Shown: positions 1 to 9,525, counted from the stretch's first letter. The stretch: 64,000 bases of DNA from Marinobacterium nitratireducens (GCF_014645375.1 NZ_BMLT01000001.1:248001-312000), one strand, 5' to 3'. Made by a program: numbers and translations. The notes: generated from the letters alone by a model not told the origin.

Positions 1-864
1 AACCGCTGCTTCTTCTGCATGCGCATCAAGACGCTGATTGTTATCGGTCTTGATCATGTCTTCGCGACCGAGCGCTGTCCAGAGACGACGCTGTTGCTGC
101 AGGTTCGACGCAGCGATCATCAGCGGCACATCGGCCGCCTGGTAGCAGCCAATGGTCGCGAACGGGAAGGTGTTGCCTTTTTGCTCGGGGTGCTTGCCGT
201 TCCAGAGGTATCCGGTGAGGTGCGAGCTGGACAGTATCAGCGCGACATCAAGCATCGAAACATCGATAAACTGGCCTTTGCCGCCATTGCGCTCCCGCTG
301 GAACAGGGCCGTCGAGATTGCGAAGGCAGCCGTCGTACCCGTTGCATAGTCGACCACCGGTGCGCCGGATTTCAGGGGCCTGCCGTCGCCATGTCCCGTC
401 ATCGCCATCATGCCGGAGAATGCCTGGATCACGTTATCGTAGGCGGTCTGTTCACGGCGGGGGCCGTTCGATCCAAAGGCCGAAACCGAACAGTAGATCA
501 GCTTCGGGTTCAGCCTGGACATCTCGTCATAGCCCAGCCCGAGTTCATCGAAAGCGCCGGGCCGGTAGTTTTCCACGAAGACGTCCGCTGTCGACATGAG
601 CCGTTTCATCGCCTCTCGCCCCTCGGGGGTCTTGAGGTCGAGCGCCAGCGTTTTCTTGTTGGACGCCTGAGCCATGAAAGCCGTGCCCATGCCGATATCG
701 TTCAGGGCACGGTCCGAGCCTTGCATGCGTGCCTGGTCGGGGTCATTGGGCGACTCGACCTTGATGACTTCCGCACCCAGCACGGCCAGTTGATAGCTGG
801 CAAAGGGGCCCGCGAGTACATGTGTCGTATCGATGACACGAATTCCGTCGAATGCTTTGGTCAT
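1..864 (-). CDS. CaiB/BaiF family III CoA-transferase (3' part outside window)
   Basis: The reading frame starts at an ATG on the minus strand and stays open for 288 codons to the window edge, so the C-terminal part is missing (the family is usually about 390-410 residues). The N-terminus has the family III nucleotide-binding pattern (GIRVIDTTHVLAGPF, residues 7-21), followed by GAEVIKVE (30-37) and VFVENYRPG (95-103). Asp172 in the VVDYATG segment sits where the family has its catalytic aspartate, which carries the acyl anhydride and glutamyl/aspartyl-CoA intermediates. These cytoplasmic enzymes move CoA between carboxylic acids. The substrate cannot be read from the sequence. It lies downstream of a TctC-type binding protein and a LysR gene on the same strand, which suggests uptake and activation of an organic acid. 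Confidence 0.9.
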   Translation of the reverse strand, partial: MTKAFDGIRVIDTTHVLAGPFASYQLAVLGAEVIKVESPNDPDQARMQGSDRALNDIGMGTAFMAQASNKKTLALDLKTPEGREAMKRLMSTADVFVENYRPGAFDELGLGYDEMSRLNPKLIYCSVSAFGSNGPRREQTAYDNVIQAFSGMMAMTGHGDGRPLKSGAPVVDYATGTTAAFAISTALFQRERNGGKGQFIDVSMLDVALILSSSHLTGYLWNGKHPEQKGNTFPFATIGCYQAADVPLMIAASNLQQQRRLWTALGREDMIKTDNNQRLDAHAEEAAV

Positions 865-1006
865 GGGGTCTCACCGAATTGCGCTTGGGGAGATCTGTCT
901 GGAGAGGGGACGGCAGGCAAGATCTCGGGATTGAAATTTACCGATAATGGAAGGTGCAACAAGGCAGCGGTTTTATGCCGAAACTCATCAAACCTGCCGG
1001 CAGCAG

Positions 1007-1034
1007 ACCGAAGGAGGGAAGACCCGCCTTCGGT
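1007..1034. terminator. hairpin between tctC and CoA-transferase genes
   Basis: An 8-bp inverted repeat (ACCGAAGG at 1007-1014, CCTTCGGT at 1027-1034) continues inward as GGG/CCC around an AAGA loop. No clear T-run follows on either strand, so it may be a weak terminator or an mRNA-stabilising hairpin between the two minus-strand genes. Confidence 0.35.
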
Positions 1035-1065
1035 TCGTTGGTCGTAATCGGACTGAGTGCGGCTC

Positions 1066-2064
1066 TTACTCGATCAGTCCTGCTGTTTTCAACTGATTTT
1101 CCGCAACACCGCTTACACGATGGACGAAGTTCGTGTATTCCTCGGGCCCCATCCAGGAATCGACGACACCGGCGTTGCGCGCATAGGTCTGGTAATCTTC
1201 CGCACGCATCGCCTTGTGGAAGGCGTCGGCAATTTTTTGCTGGACGTCCTTCGGGATACCTGCCGGACCGAAGATGCCACGCACCTGCAGCCAACTGGTG
1301 TCGACCTCATAACCCTGCTCGCCAAAGGTAGGCAGGTCGGGCAGGCCGGTCAGACGCTCTTCGCCCAGAACACCCAGGCCGGCGATGCGGTTGGCATCGA
1401 AGAAGGAGCTCACGGATCCAAGGTTGGAGACGCCCACGTCCACGTGACCACCCAAGAGCGCCGCGACGATATCCGGCGTGGAGTTGAAGGCAACCCAGTT
1501 GAACTTGACGTCTGCAGCATGCTCGAGCATCGAAATGCCAATGCTCTGCATGGAGCCGATTGGGCCAAAGCCGCCGATATTGACTTGGCCGTCGTTTTCC
1601 CGTGCCCTGGCGACCAGGTCGTCAAGATTCTTGATATCGGAGTCGGACTTGACGAACAGCAGGATGGCATCTTCCTGTGTCGAGGCAATCCAGGAGAAGT
1701 CATCGGGCGAGAAAGTGCCCTTGAGGTTGGTCAGCATCGCGGTGAAGTGGGTCAGGGTATTCACACCCAGCGTCAGCCCGTCGGGTTTGGCGGCGCGAAT
1801 CCGCGTCATCTGGCTTGCACCACCGCCGCCCGGGGAATTGATAACGACAACCTGCTGGCCGATCTCGGGTTCCAGGGATTTTGCCAGTGTCCTGATGAAT
1901 ACATCCGCGGAGCCGCCCGCCTTGGTGTGCATAATCATGTTGACGGGGCCGGTGGGCCAGTCACTTTCGGCAAGGGCTGCTTCGGTACCGCAGAACATTG
2001 TCATGGCAGCGACTGTGGTTGCGCCAAGGTAGGCGCGAGCGCTCTTGGTAACTTTGCGTAGCAT
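1066..2064 (-). CDS. Bug/TctC family tripartite tricarboxylate transporter substrate-binding protein
   Basis: A periplasmic solute-binding protein of 332 residues. The chosen ATG at 2064 has GGGAG upstream; an in-frame ATG 63 bases earlier would add a hydrophilic tail before the signal peptide. The N-terminus is basic then hydrophobic and ends in a likely cleavage region (TEAALAESDWP). Family features are the early WPTGPVNMIMHTKAGGSADV segment, the PGGGGASQM ligand loop, and LGVNTLTHFTAML. The family binds carboxylates such as citrate, tartrate or phthalates and hands them to TctAB membrane subunits. No TctA or TctB gene is in the window, so this is an orphan binding protein here. It lies between a LysR gene and a CoA-transferase gene on the same strand, which supports a catabolic role. 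Confidence 0.9.
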   Translation of the reverse strand: MLRKVTKSARAYLGATTVAAMTMFCGTEAALAESDWPTGPVNMIMHTKAGGSADVFIRTLAKSLEPEIGQQVVVINSPGGGGASQMTRIRAAKPDGLTLGVNTLTHFTAMLTNLKGTFSPDDFSWIASTQEDAILLFVKSDSDIKNLDDLVARARENDGQVNIGGFGPIGSMQSIGISMLEHAADVKFNWVAFNSTPDIVAALLGGHVDVGVSNLGSVSSFFDANRIAGLGVLGEERLTGLPDLPTFGEQGYEVDTSWLQVRGIFGPAGIPKDVQQKIADAFHKAMRAEDYQTYARNAGVVDSWMGPEEYTNFVHRVSGVAENQLKTAGLIE

Positions 2065-2327
2065 CTTCGACGGTCTCCCGTATTTTATTTTTCGAGTATT
2101 CAATCTGGGGTCGATCCCCTGATTCAAGAGTCACAAAAAACAGTTCGAAGTGGTACTGACGATTTGTCAGGTCAGGGGTATGTTTTGATTAGGCAAGGTT
2201 ACGAATACGACCTTTTACTCAGGAGTAGACTTCTTTTGAAAGGCAAATAGTTCGACTGAAGCGCCATTTAAAAAGTGTAAGCAGCTGCTTCATTCTGTAA
2301 GTGAATTGCAAGCCAGGTGGCTGAATA

Positions 2328-3215
2328 TTACTCTGTCTTCGACAGCAGTTCGCGCATCCACGAAAGAAATTTGAGCAAGGGCTCGGATGGCCTCATATTT
2401 CGCGGCCAGGTCAGGTAATAGCCTTCACCGGTCTTGCATGTGGTGTCGAAAGGCGCGATGAAACTGCCGTTCTGGATCTGGCGTTCGACGAAGACCTTGA
2501 CGGCGATCGCCACGCCAATGTTCATCGAGGCGGCTTCGTAAGCCAGAGCCGAATTGTCGAACCGGATACCGGCGTCGGCATCGATGTTGGCGCCGGCTGA
2601 CGAAACCCAGTTGGCCCAGTCGTTGGGGCGTGCCATGGAATGCAGTAGACGAACGCGGGACAGGTCCTGTGGCGAGTTCAGCTTCGCCGATTCCATGAGC
2701 GTTGGGGAGCATATCGGGATCAGTTCGATGTCCACCAGTTTTTCCGCATGCAGGTCGGGCCAGTCACCATGGCCGGAGCGGATCGATGCATCGATGTTTT
2801 GCGTCTCAAAGTCCACCGGTGCCACGGATGAGGAAAGTCTGACCTCAATCGATTCGTTGGTGTCATGAAAGTTGGCGAGTCTGGGGATCAGCCAGCGCTG
2901 CGAGAAGGTTGTATAGGACTGAATCGACAGTATGTCCCGTCGGCCCCGCCGCGACACCTTGCGGGCCGCATTGCTGATGTCCTGGAATGCCTCGGTGATT
3001 CCCTCGTACAGCTCCCGGCCCTCGCGTGTCAGCTCGATACCTCGATGCAGGCGCCGGAAAAGGGCGACACCAAGGTAGTCCTCGAGCACTCGAACCTGGC
3101 GGCTGACGGCGACCTGGGACACGTTCAGCTCTTCTGCGGCGCTGGTCAGGCTGCAGAGCCGCGCTGCGGCTTCGAAGGTTCTTAGTGGGTTCAGCGGGGG
3201 AAGAGGGTATTTCAT
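2328..3215 (-). CDS. LysR family transcriptional regulator (GcvA-like)
   Basis: A 295-residue LysR-type regulator of normal length. The N-terminal winged helix-turn-helix (residues about 8-67) includes LTSAAEELNVSQVAVSRQVR and ends in LGVALFRRLHRGIELT, a form typical of the GcvA-like subgroup. The rest is the periplasmic-binding-protein-like effector domain. It is transcribed in the same direction as the binding-protein and CoA-transferase genes and lies directly upstream of them, so it probably controls that module. The inducer is unknown. A gap of about 260 bp separates it from tctC, enough for a separate promoter. Confidence 0.9.
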   Translation of the reverse strand: MKYPLPPLNPLRTFEAAARLCSLTSAAEELNVSQVAVSRQVRVLEDYLGVALFRRLHRGIELTREGRELYEGITEAFQDISNAARKVSRRGRRDILSIQSYTTFSQRWLIPRLANFHDTNESIEVRLSSSVAPVDFETQNIDASIRSGHGDWPDLHAEKLVDIELIPICSPTLMESAKLNSPQDLSRVRLLHSMARPNDWANWVSSAGANIDADAGIRFDNSALAYEAASMNIGVAIAVKVFVERQIQNGSFIAPFDTTCKTGEGYYLTWPRNMRPSEPLLKFLSWMRELLSKTE

Positions 3216-3754
3216 GTCACCACCGTAACAACATTTTCGTTATTTTTAGAATAAACCTTTCAATGACAAATGGCGTAGAGCTGATTTGTCGTGAGGGCTA
3301 AATGTAAGCGTCCCATGGCAGGTGTCGCTTTTTAACGTGGTGTATTTGGATGTTTATAATCACATCAGACTATTGCTCGGCACTGGGCACCCGGGGAACT
3401 CCCGGCATTTTAGTCGCTCGACTTTCGGCATTTTACCATCAGTTTCCATTCGGCCCATTATTCTGCTTGTCCGTATAAAAGACAACGAGCAATAAGTAAA
3501 GTAAGACTAACAAAAAGTTAGGCAAGGTGCACTATATATCCACTTGCGGATCACTGGGAAGAGGTGGCGACGTGGTGCCGGGAAAGCTCTGGCGCGTCGC
3601 CTCCACAGGGTAAGCGAACCTTCGGATGGTGGCAGTCGCCACCGACCACTGTCCGGTCGATGTTGCCGAATTTGTCGCCCCGGACCCGCCGAATACCGCC
3701 TGACCCATTACACTGATCGTTAAGCTCATTGACCATGCTGACGAGGCGTCACCC
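3216..3754. other. non-coding region between LysR and cyclase genes
   Basis: About 540 bp with no convincing gene. The part next to the LysR start (3225-3540) is clearly more AT-rich than the surroundings and probably carries promoters for the LysR gene and possibly the cyclase. A mini-frame beginning at 3735 overlaps the cyclase start as ATGA. I see no hairpin or repeat. Confidence 0.5.
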
Positions 3755-5872
3755 ATGATCTTCAGAAGCCTTCGGGGCCGGTTGTTTCTGCTCTTTTTGC
3801 TGGTGGTCGTGCCGGTGTTGCTGCTGATCGTCATCATCAACATCGAACAGCGGCAGCAGGCGGCGGACAATGTCAGGGACAATGCGCTTCGGCTCATCCA
3901 ACTGACGACCAGCCAGTATGAGCATCTGATCAAGGGAACCCGGCAGCTGCTGACTGCATTGGCACAGTTACCCTGGGTGCGCAATCAGGATGCCGACGCC
4001 TGCAGTTCGCTGTTCGGCGACCTGTTCAAGCGTTATCCCTACTACACGACGCTGGGGGTGACGAACCAGGAAGGCTATAGCTTCTGCAGCCCTCTGCGGG
4101 CAACACGTCCGGTCAACCTGGCGGACCGACCCTACATCATCAGTGCGATGCAAAGCCGGGACTTCGCCATCGGAGACTATGCGGTCGGCCGGCGCACGGG
4201 CAAGGCATCGCTGCACTTCGGTTATCCGGTCTTCGATCCGGAGGGCGCTGTACAGGGGGTCGTCTTCGCTGCCCTGGATCTGAAGTGGCTGGGTGAGCTC
4301 GCCGCCGGACTGCGCCTGGCGCCCGGTACATCGTTTTCGATTATCGATCGTAACGGTGTGCTGCTGGTGCGTTATCCCGTCTCGTCGCAGTGGTCAGTGG
4401 GTACCTCGATCGTGAAAAGCCCGTTATTCGAGGCGGCGGTTGCCCTAGGCGGCAAGGGCATAGTCGAAGCTCCGGATCTGAGCGGTGTCGCGAGCCTGTT
4501 CGCAGTGGAATCGATCAGCGGCAGTACGAAGGCGGAGGGTGGAGCTGCGCTCTATCTGGCTGTTGGCATTCCCATCGATTCAGCCTTCGCTCCCGTCAAT
4601 TACACCTTTACCCGAAATCTAATCGTAGTCACTGCTATTTCCCTGTTCGCTGTAATGGCCGCCTGGTGGTTCGGCAAGAAAGCGATTCTGCAACCGGTAA
4701 GTGTTTTGCTTGGCGCGACCGAGCAACTGCAATCGGGGAACTTTGGCGCTCGTACCGGAATGCAGCCGATGCGTGGCGAACTCGCCCAGCTGGGAGGTGC
4801 TTTCGATCACATGGCGGAGCAGTTGGAACGGCGGGAGCTCCAGCTGCGCCATTCCCTTGCCGAGGCGACTCAGCTGAAAAATCTCCTTGATAGCGTGTTC
4901 TCGTCCATCGTCAGTGGCGTCATTACCACCGATACTCAAGGCACCGTTACGCTCAACAATGCCGCTGCGCTTCGTATTCTGGGATATGCTGATGCCGAGG
5001 ACCTGGCGGGACAGAACGTGGCGGATTTCAGAGCGCCGCTCGGCAGTCTGCTGCTGCCCCATATTTATAGAGTCGGCCATAGCGGCGAACCGGTGATTGG
5101 ACTCGAAACCAGTATCGAGGTGCCACCGCGAGGGGTCGCGCACCTTCGGTTCAACCTCTCTACGCTCAAGGGACAGCAGGACACGGAGGGCGTTGCCATC
5201 GTTGTCGATGATGTCACGGAGAAGCGCCAGGTCGAGGCTCAGCGCCGACTGCTGGAGCACATGGTCTCGCCCGTAATCCTGGCCCAGCTCGATCCGGAAC
5301 GTTTGCAGCTGGGAGGCAAGCGAACGGAGATTACCGCCCTGTTCGCCGATATCCACGGCTTTACCCAGATCAGCGAACAACTCAATCCTGAAGACCTGGT
5401 CGGACTGCTCAACCGTTATCTTGCCGCCATGGCGAATGCGATACTGGTCGAGGAGGGGACAATCGACAAGTTCCTCGGTGATGCGGTCATGGCCTGGTTC
5501 AATGCGCCCTTGTCCCAGCCGGATCATGTTATGCGAGCGGTCCGCGCGGCGCTGGCGATTCGCGACACCATCGCCGAATTGCACGAGGAAATTTCTCCGC
5601 TGTTCAGGCTTTCGTTTGGTGTGGGGCTTCATGTCGGCGAAGCGGTTCTGGGACTCGTCGGTACGCAGGAACGGATGGAGTACACAGCCATCGGCGATGA
5701 CATCAATATTGCCAAGCGCATCCAGGAACATACGGGTGCCGGGCAGATTCTCATCAGCGCCGCCCTGTACGACAGGGTCAAAGATCAGATTTCGGTGAAT
5801 CCGGTATTCAGCATCCAGGTCAAGGGTAAGCGGAAACCGCTGGAAGTCTATGAGCTAACTGGCTTGAAATGA
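3755..5872 (+). CDS. membrane class III adenylate cyclase with dCache, HAMP and PAS domains
   Basis: A 705-residue sensor cyclase that makes cAMP from ATP. Order: membrane helix (about 9-29), extracytoplasmic dCache-like sensor (about 35-285), second membrane helix (about 287-305), HAMP (306-360), a PAS-like region (373-490) and the catalytic domain (about 515-705). Metal-binding aspartates are Asp532 (ADIHGF) and Asp576 (KFLGDAVMAWF). Lys572 and Asp649 are the pair expected for adenine rather than guanine, and Asn651 and Arg655 in the DINIAKR segment match the transition-state residues, so the enzyme looks active and ATP-specific. It is monocistronic, with an AT-rich gap upstream. The ligand of the sensor is not evident. 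Confidence 0.93.
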   Translation: MIFRSLRGRLFLLFLLVVVPVLLLIVIINIEQRQQAADNVRDNALRLIQLTTSQYEHLIKGTRQLLTALAQLPWVRNQDADACSSLFGDLFKRYPYYTTLGVTNQEGYSFCSPLRATRPVNLADRPYIISAMQSRDFAIGDYAVGRRTGKASLHFGYPVFDPEGAVQGVVFAALDLKWLGELAAGLRLAPGTSFSIIDRNGVLLVRYPVSSQWSVGTSIVKSPLFEAAVALGGKGIVEAPDLSGVASLFAVESISGSTKAEGGAALYLAVGIPIDSAFAPVNYTFTRNLIVVTAISLFAVMAAWWFGKKAILQPVSVLLGATEQLQSGNFGARTGMQPMRGELAQLGGAFDHMAEQLERRELQLRHSLAEATQLKNLLDSVFSSIVSGVITTDTQGTVTLNNAAALRILGYADAEDLAGQNVADFRAPLGSLLLPHIYRVGHSGEPVIGLETSIEVPPRGVAHLRFNLSTLKGQQDTEGVAIVVDDVTEKRQVEAQRRLLEHMVSPVILAQLDPERLQLGGKRTEITALFADIHGFTQISEQLNPEDLVGLLNRYLAAMANAILVEEGTIDKFLGDAVMAWFNAPLSQPDHVMRAVRAALAIRDTIAELHEEISPLFRLSFGVGLHVGEAVLGLVGTQERMEYTAIGDDINIAKRIQEHTGAGQILISAALYDRVKDQISVNPVFSIQVKGKRKPLEVYELTGLK

Positions 5873-5943
5873 GTTTTCTCCCGACTTAACCTGCCGAGCT
5901 CTAGGTCGGCAGGAATTGTGGCGTAGCGTCACGGCTTATTGCT

Positions 5944-6110
5944 AGGGAACCTGCGAACAAGTCCCAATGAGGCTCTGGCTTGCAGCGCGGGCCGGAATCG
6001 AGGCGCCGTTTTGAAGGCATGCTGGTGGCCTGTCGAAAAGCGGCAACAAAGAGTCCGGTTCGCGCTGCAAGCCCCGCAGAGGACAACTGGGACTTGTCCA
6101 TAGGTTCCCT
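5944..6110. repeat. MITE-like element, short copy
   Basis: A 167-bp non-coding element with inverted ends: AGGGAACCTGCGAACAAGTCCC on the left and GGGACTTGTCCATAGGTTCCCT on the right pair over about 22 bases with two or three mismatches. The interior also contains paired arms (GCTTGCAGCGCG near the left, CGCGCTGCAAGC near the right). A second copy lies at 37005-37267. It encodes no protein. I see no clear target-site duplication. Confidence 0.8.
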
Positions 6111-6167
6111 GAACAGGCGTGATTGAATGCCGCGATGTGAACACTATTGAAAGCTTGCAGGAAAACC

Positions 6168-6515
6168 ATGACTGATTTTGAAAGGCTGGTCGTTGAAGAT
6201 CTGACTGAAGGCACAGGGACGGAAGTGAAGAAGGGCGGCGCCTTAATCACGGCTCACTATCGCGGTTGTCTGGAAGATGGAACTGAGTTTGATTCTTCGT
6301 ACGAAAAAGGTCAGCCGTTTCAGACGGTGCTAAGTCGCAAGAAAGTTATCGCGGCCTGGGTCGAAGGCCTTATCGGCATGAAGGTGGGTGGCAAACGCAA
6401 ACTGCTGGTGCCGGCGCAGATGGGTTATGGCGAGCGCGGCTTTGGTGACAAGATTCCGCCTCATTCGAATCTGATATTTGAAATTGAACTGCTGGAAGCG
6501 CTGAATCGGGAGTGA
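6168..6515 (+). CDS. FKBP-type peptidyl-prolyl cis-trans isomerase
   Basis: A single-domain FKBP of 115 residues, matching the length of small cytoplasmic FKBPs. The ATG at 6168 has AGGAAA upstream; an in-frame start 21 bases earlier is less likely. Family signatures are GALITAHYRGCLEDGTEFDSS near residue 25, the AAWVEGLIGMKVGGKRKLLVP core, the YGERG turn and IPPHSNLIFEIELL at the end. It has no signal peptide, so it should act on proline bonds in cytoplasmic proteins. It stands alone, preceded by the MITE-like element and followed by a GNAT gene about 100 bp away. Confidence 0.93.
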   Translation: MTDFERLVVEDLTEGTGTEVKKGGALITAHYRGCLEDGTEFDSSYEKGQPFQTVLSRKKVIAAWVEGLIGMKVGGKRKLLVPAQMGYGERGFGDKIPPHSNLIFEIELLEALNRE

Positions 6516-6617
6516 ATCTCTCCCGGAAAGCTGGGTTCCCTAGAGTGTCTTTGGGCTGAATACCGCTGTGACACCCACCCGTTGATCTCAGCCAGAACTA
6601 TTGCAGAGGAGACACCT

Positions 6618-7292
6618 ATGGATCTTTCAAATTGGCGTGGTGCCCCGCAACCTGAGCGGGTGACCCTGCAGGGAAGATACGCGCGGCTAGAACCGCTTAT
6701 CGAAGCGGTGCACGGGGCGGATCTGTTTGCCGCCGCGATCGAACCCGGTGCGGATGACCGGTTCCGTTACCTTCCCGACACTACGCCTCCAAACTATTCG
6801 GCCTTCACCAACTGGCTGCAAAAAGCGGAAGCATCGGCCGATCCGATGTTTTTCGCGGTTATCGACATGCGGAGCGGCCGGGCGGAGGGGCGCCAGGCAC
6901 TGATGCGCATCGATGCGGCCAACGGGGTCGCCGAGGTTGGCCACGTACTCTGGTGTCCTGCAATCGCACGCTCGAGGATATCGACAGAGGCGCTTTTCCT
7001 GATGGCGCAGTATGTTTTCGACGAGCTTGGCTACCGCCGCTTCGAATGGAAATGCCACAATCACAACTTGCCGTCAAAGCGCGCTGCTGAGCGGTTCGGC
7101 TTCATCTTCGAGGGCGTTTTCCGCAATCATCTGGTGGTGAAGGGAGAAAATCGTGACACCGCCTGGTTCGCGATGACGGATGACGACTGGAAATCGGTAA
7201 AACCAGCCTATCTTGCCTGGCTTGATCCGACGAATTTTGATTCGAATGGACAACAGCGCACAAAACTGGGGACCGGATTAAAGGCATCGTAG
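6618..7292 (+). CDS. GNAT family N-acetyltransferase (RimJ/RimL-like)
   Basis: A 224-residue acetyltransferase of the RimJ/RimL subgroup. The start at 6618 is preceded by GAGGAGA; an upstream in-frame ATG at 6582 has no such site. The fold is seen in RYARLEPL (strand 1), FFAVIDMRSGRAEG, AEVGHVLWCP, and YRRFEWKCHNHNLPSKRAAERFGFIFEG, the usual acetyl-CoA-binding and alpha-4 region. Proteins of this type acetylate small molecules or protein N-termini; the substrate here is unknown. The 270 bp downstream hold no gene, only a GGGGTCAGATTTTGTCTTTTGCC-like stretch near 7384 that resembles dispersed repeats. Confidence 0.88.
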   Translation: MDLSNWRGAPQPERVTLQGRYARLEPLIEAVHGADLFAAAIEPGADDRFRYLPDTTPPNYSAFTNWLQKAEASADPMFFAVIDMRSGRAEGRQALMRIDAANGVAEVGHVLWCPAIARSRISTEALFLMAQYVFDELGYRRFEWKCHNHNLPSKRAAERFGFIFEGVFRNHLVVKGENRDTAWFAMTDDDWKSVKPAYLAWLDPTNFDSNGQQRTKLGTGLKAS

Positions 7293-7562
7293 CCAGACCA
7301 TTTCCCGGTCGTATCGGGGGATGCATCACACCTGACCAACGAACGGCAATCGTCGTTGCCGTCCGGCCATAAGGGGGGCACTGGGGTCAGATTTTGTCTT
7401 TTGCCTGTCCAGCTCAAAGGTCCGCTTTGTGCCGATATGGGACCCACTTGGTATCCATTGGTCTGATGCCGGAATCCTACCGCGTCGGGGCCGTTATTTG
7501 CTCCTGCGTACTTACATATATGCGATCCACGGCAATAAGCCGGCGGGTATCGAAATGCGACT

Positions 7563-7934
7563 TTACGCCGGGTGAAAAAGGCGCAGCGACCAGGCCGTCA
7601 GGTAGAGCCCCAGCCCGAAGACGGTATGGTTGAGCAGGCTCTGGAGGCGGGCGGCATTCGGACGGGGCGTGCGGGATGCGGCGATGCCGGCGCCCATGCC
7701 GGGTTGCATCAGCAGAAACGGTGCCGCGACGGTGCCAATCCCGACGATCAGCGCGGGTCCGATCGACGGACGCGATATCCAGCTGGTTCCCCAGATAATG
7801 ATCAGCAGCGCCGCGTACGCGATGCCTGTCAGGTAATGGGCGCTCCAGCCGATCAGCTTTTCGCCTTTTACGGCTGCGGATCTGGCGATGGCCTCAATCG
7901 TGGGATCGATCCTATGAAAAGCTAAAAAGTACAC
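7563..7934 (-). pseudogene. DUF2938-type membrane protein, 5'-truncated
   Basis: The frame encodes the C-terminal two thirds of a DUF2938-like small membrane protein: a GWSAHYLTGIAYAALLI helix, a second helix with PALIVGIGTVAAPFLLMQPGMG, and a final VFGLGLYLTAW segment. The N-terminal part of the family, with the first membrane helix and a GRWxGH-like motif, is missing. The frame is open for some 20-odd codons before the GTG at 7934, but that sequence does not look like the family. No ribosome site stands out. It faces leuC, so the divergent promoter region has probably replaced the original 5' end. Likely a decaying gene; a shortened functional protein cannot be excluded. Confidence 0.6.
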
Positions 7935-8088
7935 AAGGTACGGTCTTGACGCCCAGCTATTCCACTCAGGAATAAAAGCTAGAAAAAATATGAGTTTGTT
8001 TTCTGCAATGCGGTCCCTTAGGATGCGTCAAACGATAGCGGGGAACGGACCCGCAAAAGACACGAGCAATGCCTGAGAGGAACAGACG

Positions 8089-9510
8089 ATGGCCGGTAAA
8101 ACGCTTTACGACAAGCTCTGGCAGGACCATCTGGTACGCCAGAACGAGGATGGCAGTGCCCTCATTTACATCGATCGCCAGCTGCTGCACGAGGTAACCT
8201 CGCCGCAGGCGTTCGAAGGTCTGCGTCTGGCCGGACGCAGGCCGTGGCGCATCGACGCCAACCTGGCGACGCCGGACCACAATGTACCGACCACCGACCG
8301 TTCCACGGGCGTAGACGGCATTCAGGATCCGGTTTCGCGCATTCAGGTGAAAACCCTGGACGAGAACTGCGAATCCTTCGGCATTACCGAATTCAAGATG
8401 AACGACCATCGCCAGGGCATCGTGCACGTGGTCGGGCCGGAGCAGGGCGCCACGCTGCCGGGCATGACCGTGGTCTGCGGTGACTCCCATACCTCCACCC
8501 ATGGCGCCTTCGCGACGCTGGCGCACGGTATCGGCACCTCCGAGGTCGAGCACGTGCTGGCGACCCAGTGCCTGATCACCAAGAAGATGAAGAACATGCT
8601 GGTGCGTGTCGACGGTGAGCTCGGCACCGGTGTGACCGCCAAGGACGTCGTTCTGCACGTGATCGGCGTAATCGGTACCGCGGGCGGCACCGGCTATGCG
8701 ATCGAGTTCGGCGGCTCGGCGATTCGTTCGCTGTCGATGGAAGGCCGCATGACCATCTGCAATATGGCGATCGAGGCGGGCGCGCGCGTCGGTCTCGTGG
8801 CCTGCGACCAGACCACCATCGACTACGTCAGGGGCCGCACCTATTCGCCGACCGGCGAGAACTGGGATCGCGCCGTCGAAGCCTGGCAGGATCTGGTCTC
8901 CGACGATGACGCCGAGTTCGACACCGTGGTCGAGATTGCCGCAGCCGATATCGAGCCGCAGGTCACCTGGGGCACGTCTCCGGAAATGGTCACCGGCGTC
9001 AGCGGCGAGGTGCCGAACCCGGCCGACGAGGCCGATGCGGTGAAGCGCGAGGGCTACACCCGTGCGCTGCAGTACATGGGACTCGGCGCCAACCAGAAGA
9101 TCACCGATATCCAGCTCGACCGCGTCTTCATCGGTTCCTGCACCAACTCCCGAATCGAAGACCTGCGCGAAGCGGCGGCGGTGGTCAAGGGCCGCAAGGT
9201 GGCCGCAACTCTGAAGCAGGCGCTGGTGGTGCCGGGCTCGGGGCTGGTCAAGGCCCAGGCCGAGGCCGAAGGCCTGGACCGCATCTTCACCGACGCCGGT
9301 CTCGAGTGGCGCGAACCGGGCTGCTCCATGTGCCTGGCGATGAACCCGGACAAGCTGGGGCAGGGCGAGCACTGCGCCTCGACCTCGAACCGCAACTTCG
9401 AGGGCCGTCAGGGCTTTGGCGGGCGCACCCACCTGGTGAGCCCGGCGATGGCGGCGGCGGCGGCCATTGCCGGCCATTTCGTCGACGTGCGCGAATTCGT
9501 CAAACAGTAA
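8089..9510 (+). CDS. leuC: 3-isopropylmalate dehydratase large subunit
   Basis: Large subunit of isopropylmalate isomerase (473 residues, normal length), which converts 2- to 3-isopropylmalate in leucine synthesis together with LeuD. The N-terminus [16 protein letters not shown] is typical. The three [4Fe-4S] ligands are Cys351 (FIGSCTNSR) and Cys412 and Cys415 (GCSMCLAMN). [15 protein letters not shown] and the [10 protein letters not shown] segment are also family hallmarks. GAGGAAC lies upstream of the ATG. It is first in a leuC-leuD-leuB operon, with leuD 15 bp downstream. leuA is not in the window. Confidence 0.98.
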   Translation: MAGKTLYDKLWQDHLVRQNEDGSALIYIDRQLLHEVTSPQAFEGLRLAGRRPWRIDANLATPDHNVPTTDRSTGVDGIQDPVSRIQVKTLDENCESFGITEFKMNDHRQGIVHVVGPEQGATLPGMTVVCGDSHTSTHGAFATLAHGIGTSEVEHVLATQCLITKKMKNMLVRVDGELGTGVTAKDVVLHVIGVIGTAGGTGYAIEFGGSAIRSLSMEGRMTICNMAIEAGARVGLVACDQTTIDYVRGRTYSPTGENWDRAVEAWQDLVSDDDAEFDTVVEIAAADIEPQVTWGTSPEMVTGVSGEVPNPADEADAVKREGYTRALQYMGLGANQKITDIQLDRVFIGSCTNSRIEDLREAAAVVKGRKVAATLKQALVVPGSGLVKAQAEAEGLDRIFTDAGLEWREPGCSMCLAMNPDKLGQGEHCASTSNRNFEGRQGFGGRTHLVSPAMAAAAAIAGHFVDVREFVKQ

Positions 9511-9525
9511 TCGCGAAGGAGACCC

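Noticed and set aside
7376-7420. Possible transposon end (GGGGTCAGATTTTGTCTTTTGCC)
   Set aside because: It resembles dispersed repeats but no inverted partner or transposase is seen, so it is not listed as an element.
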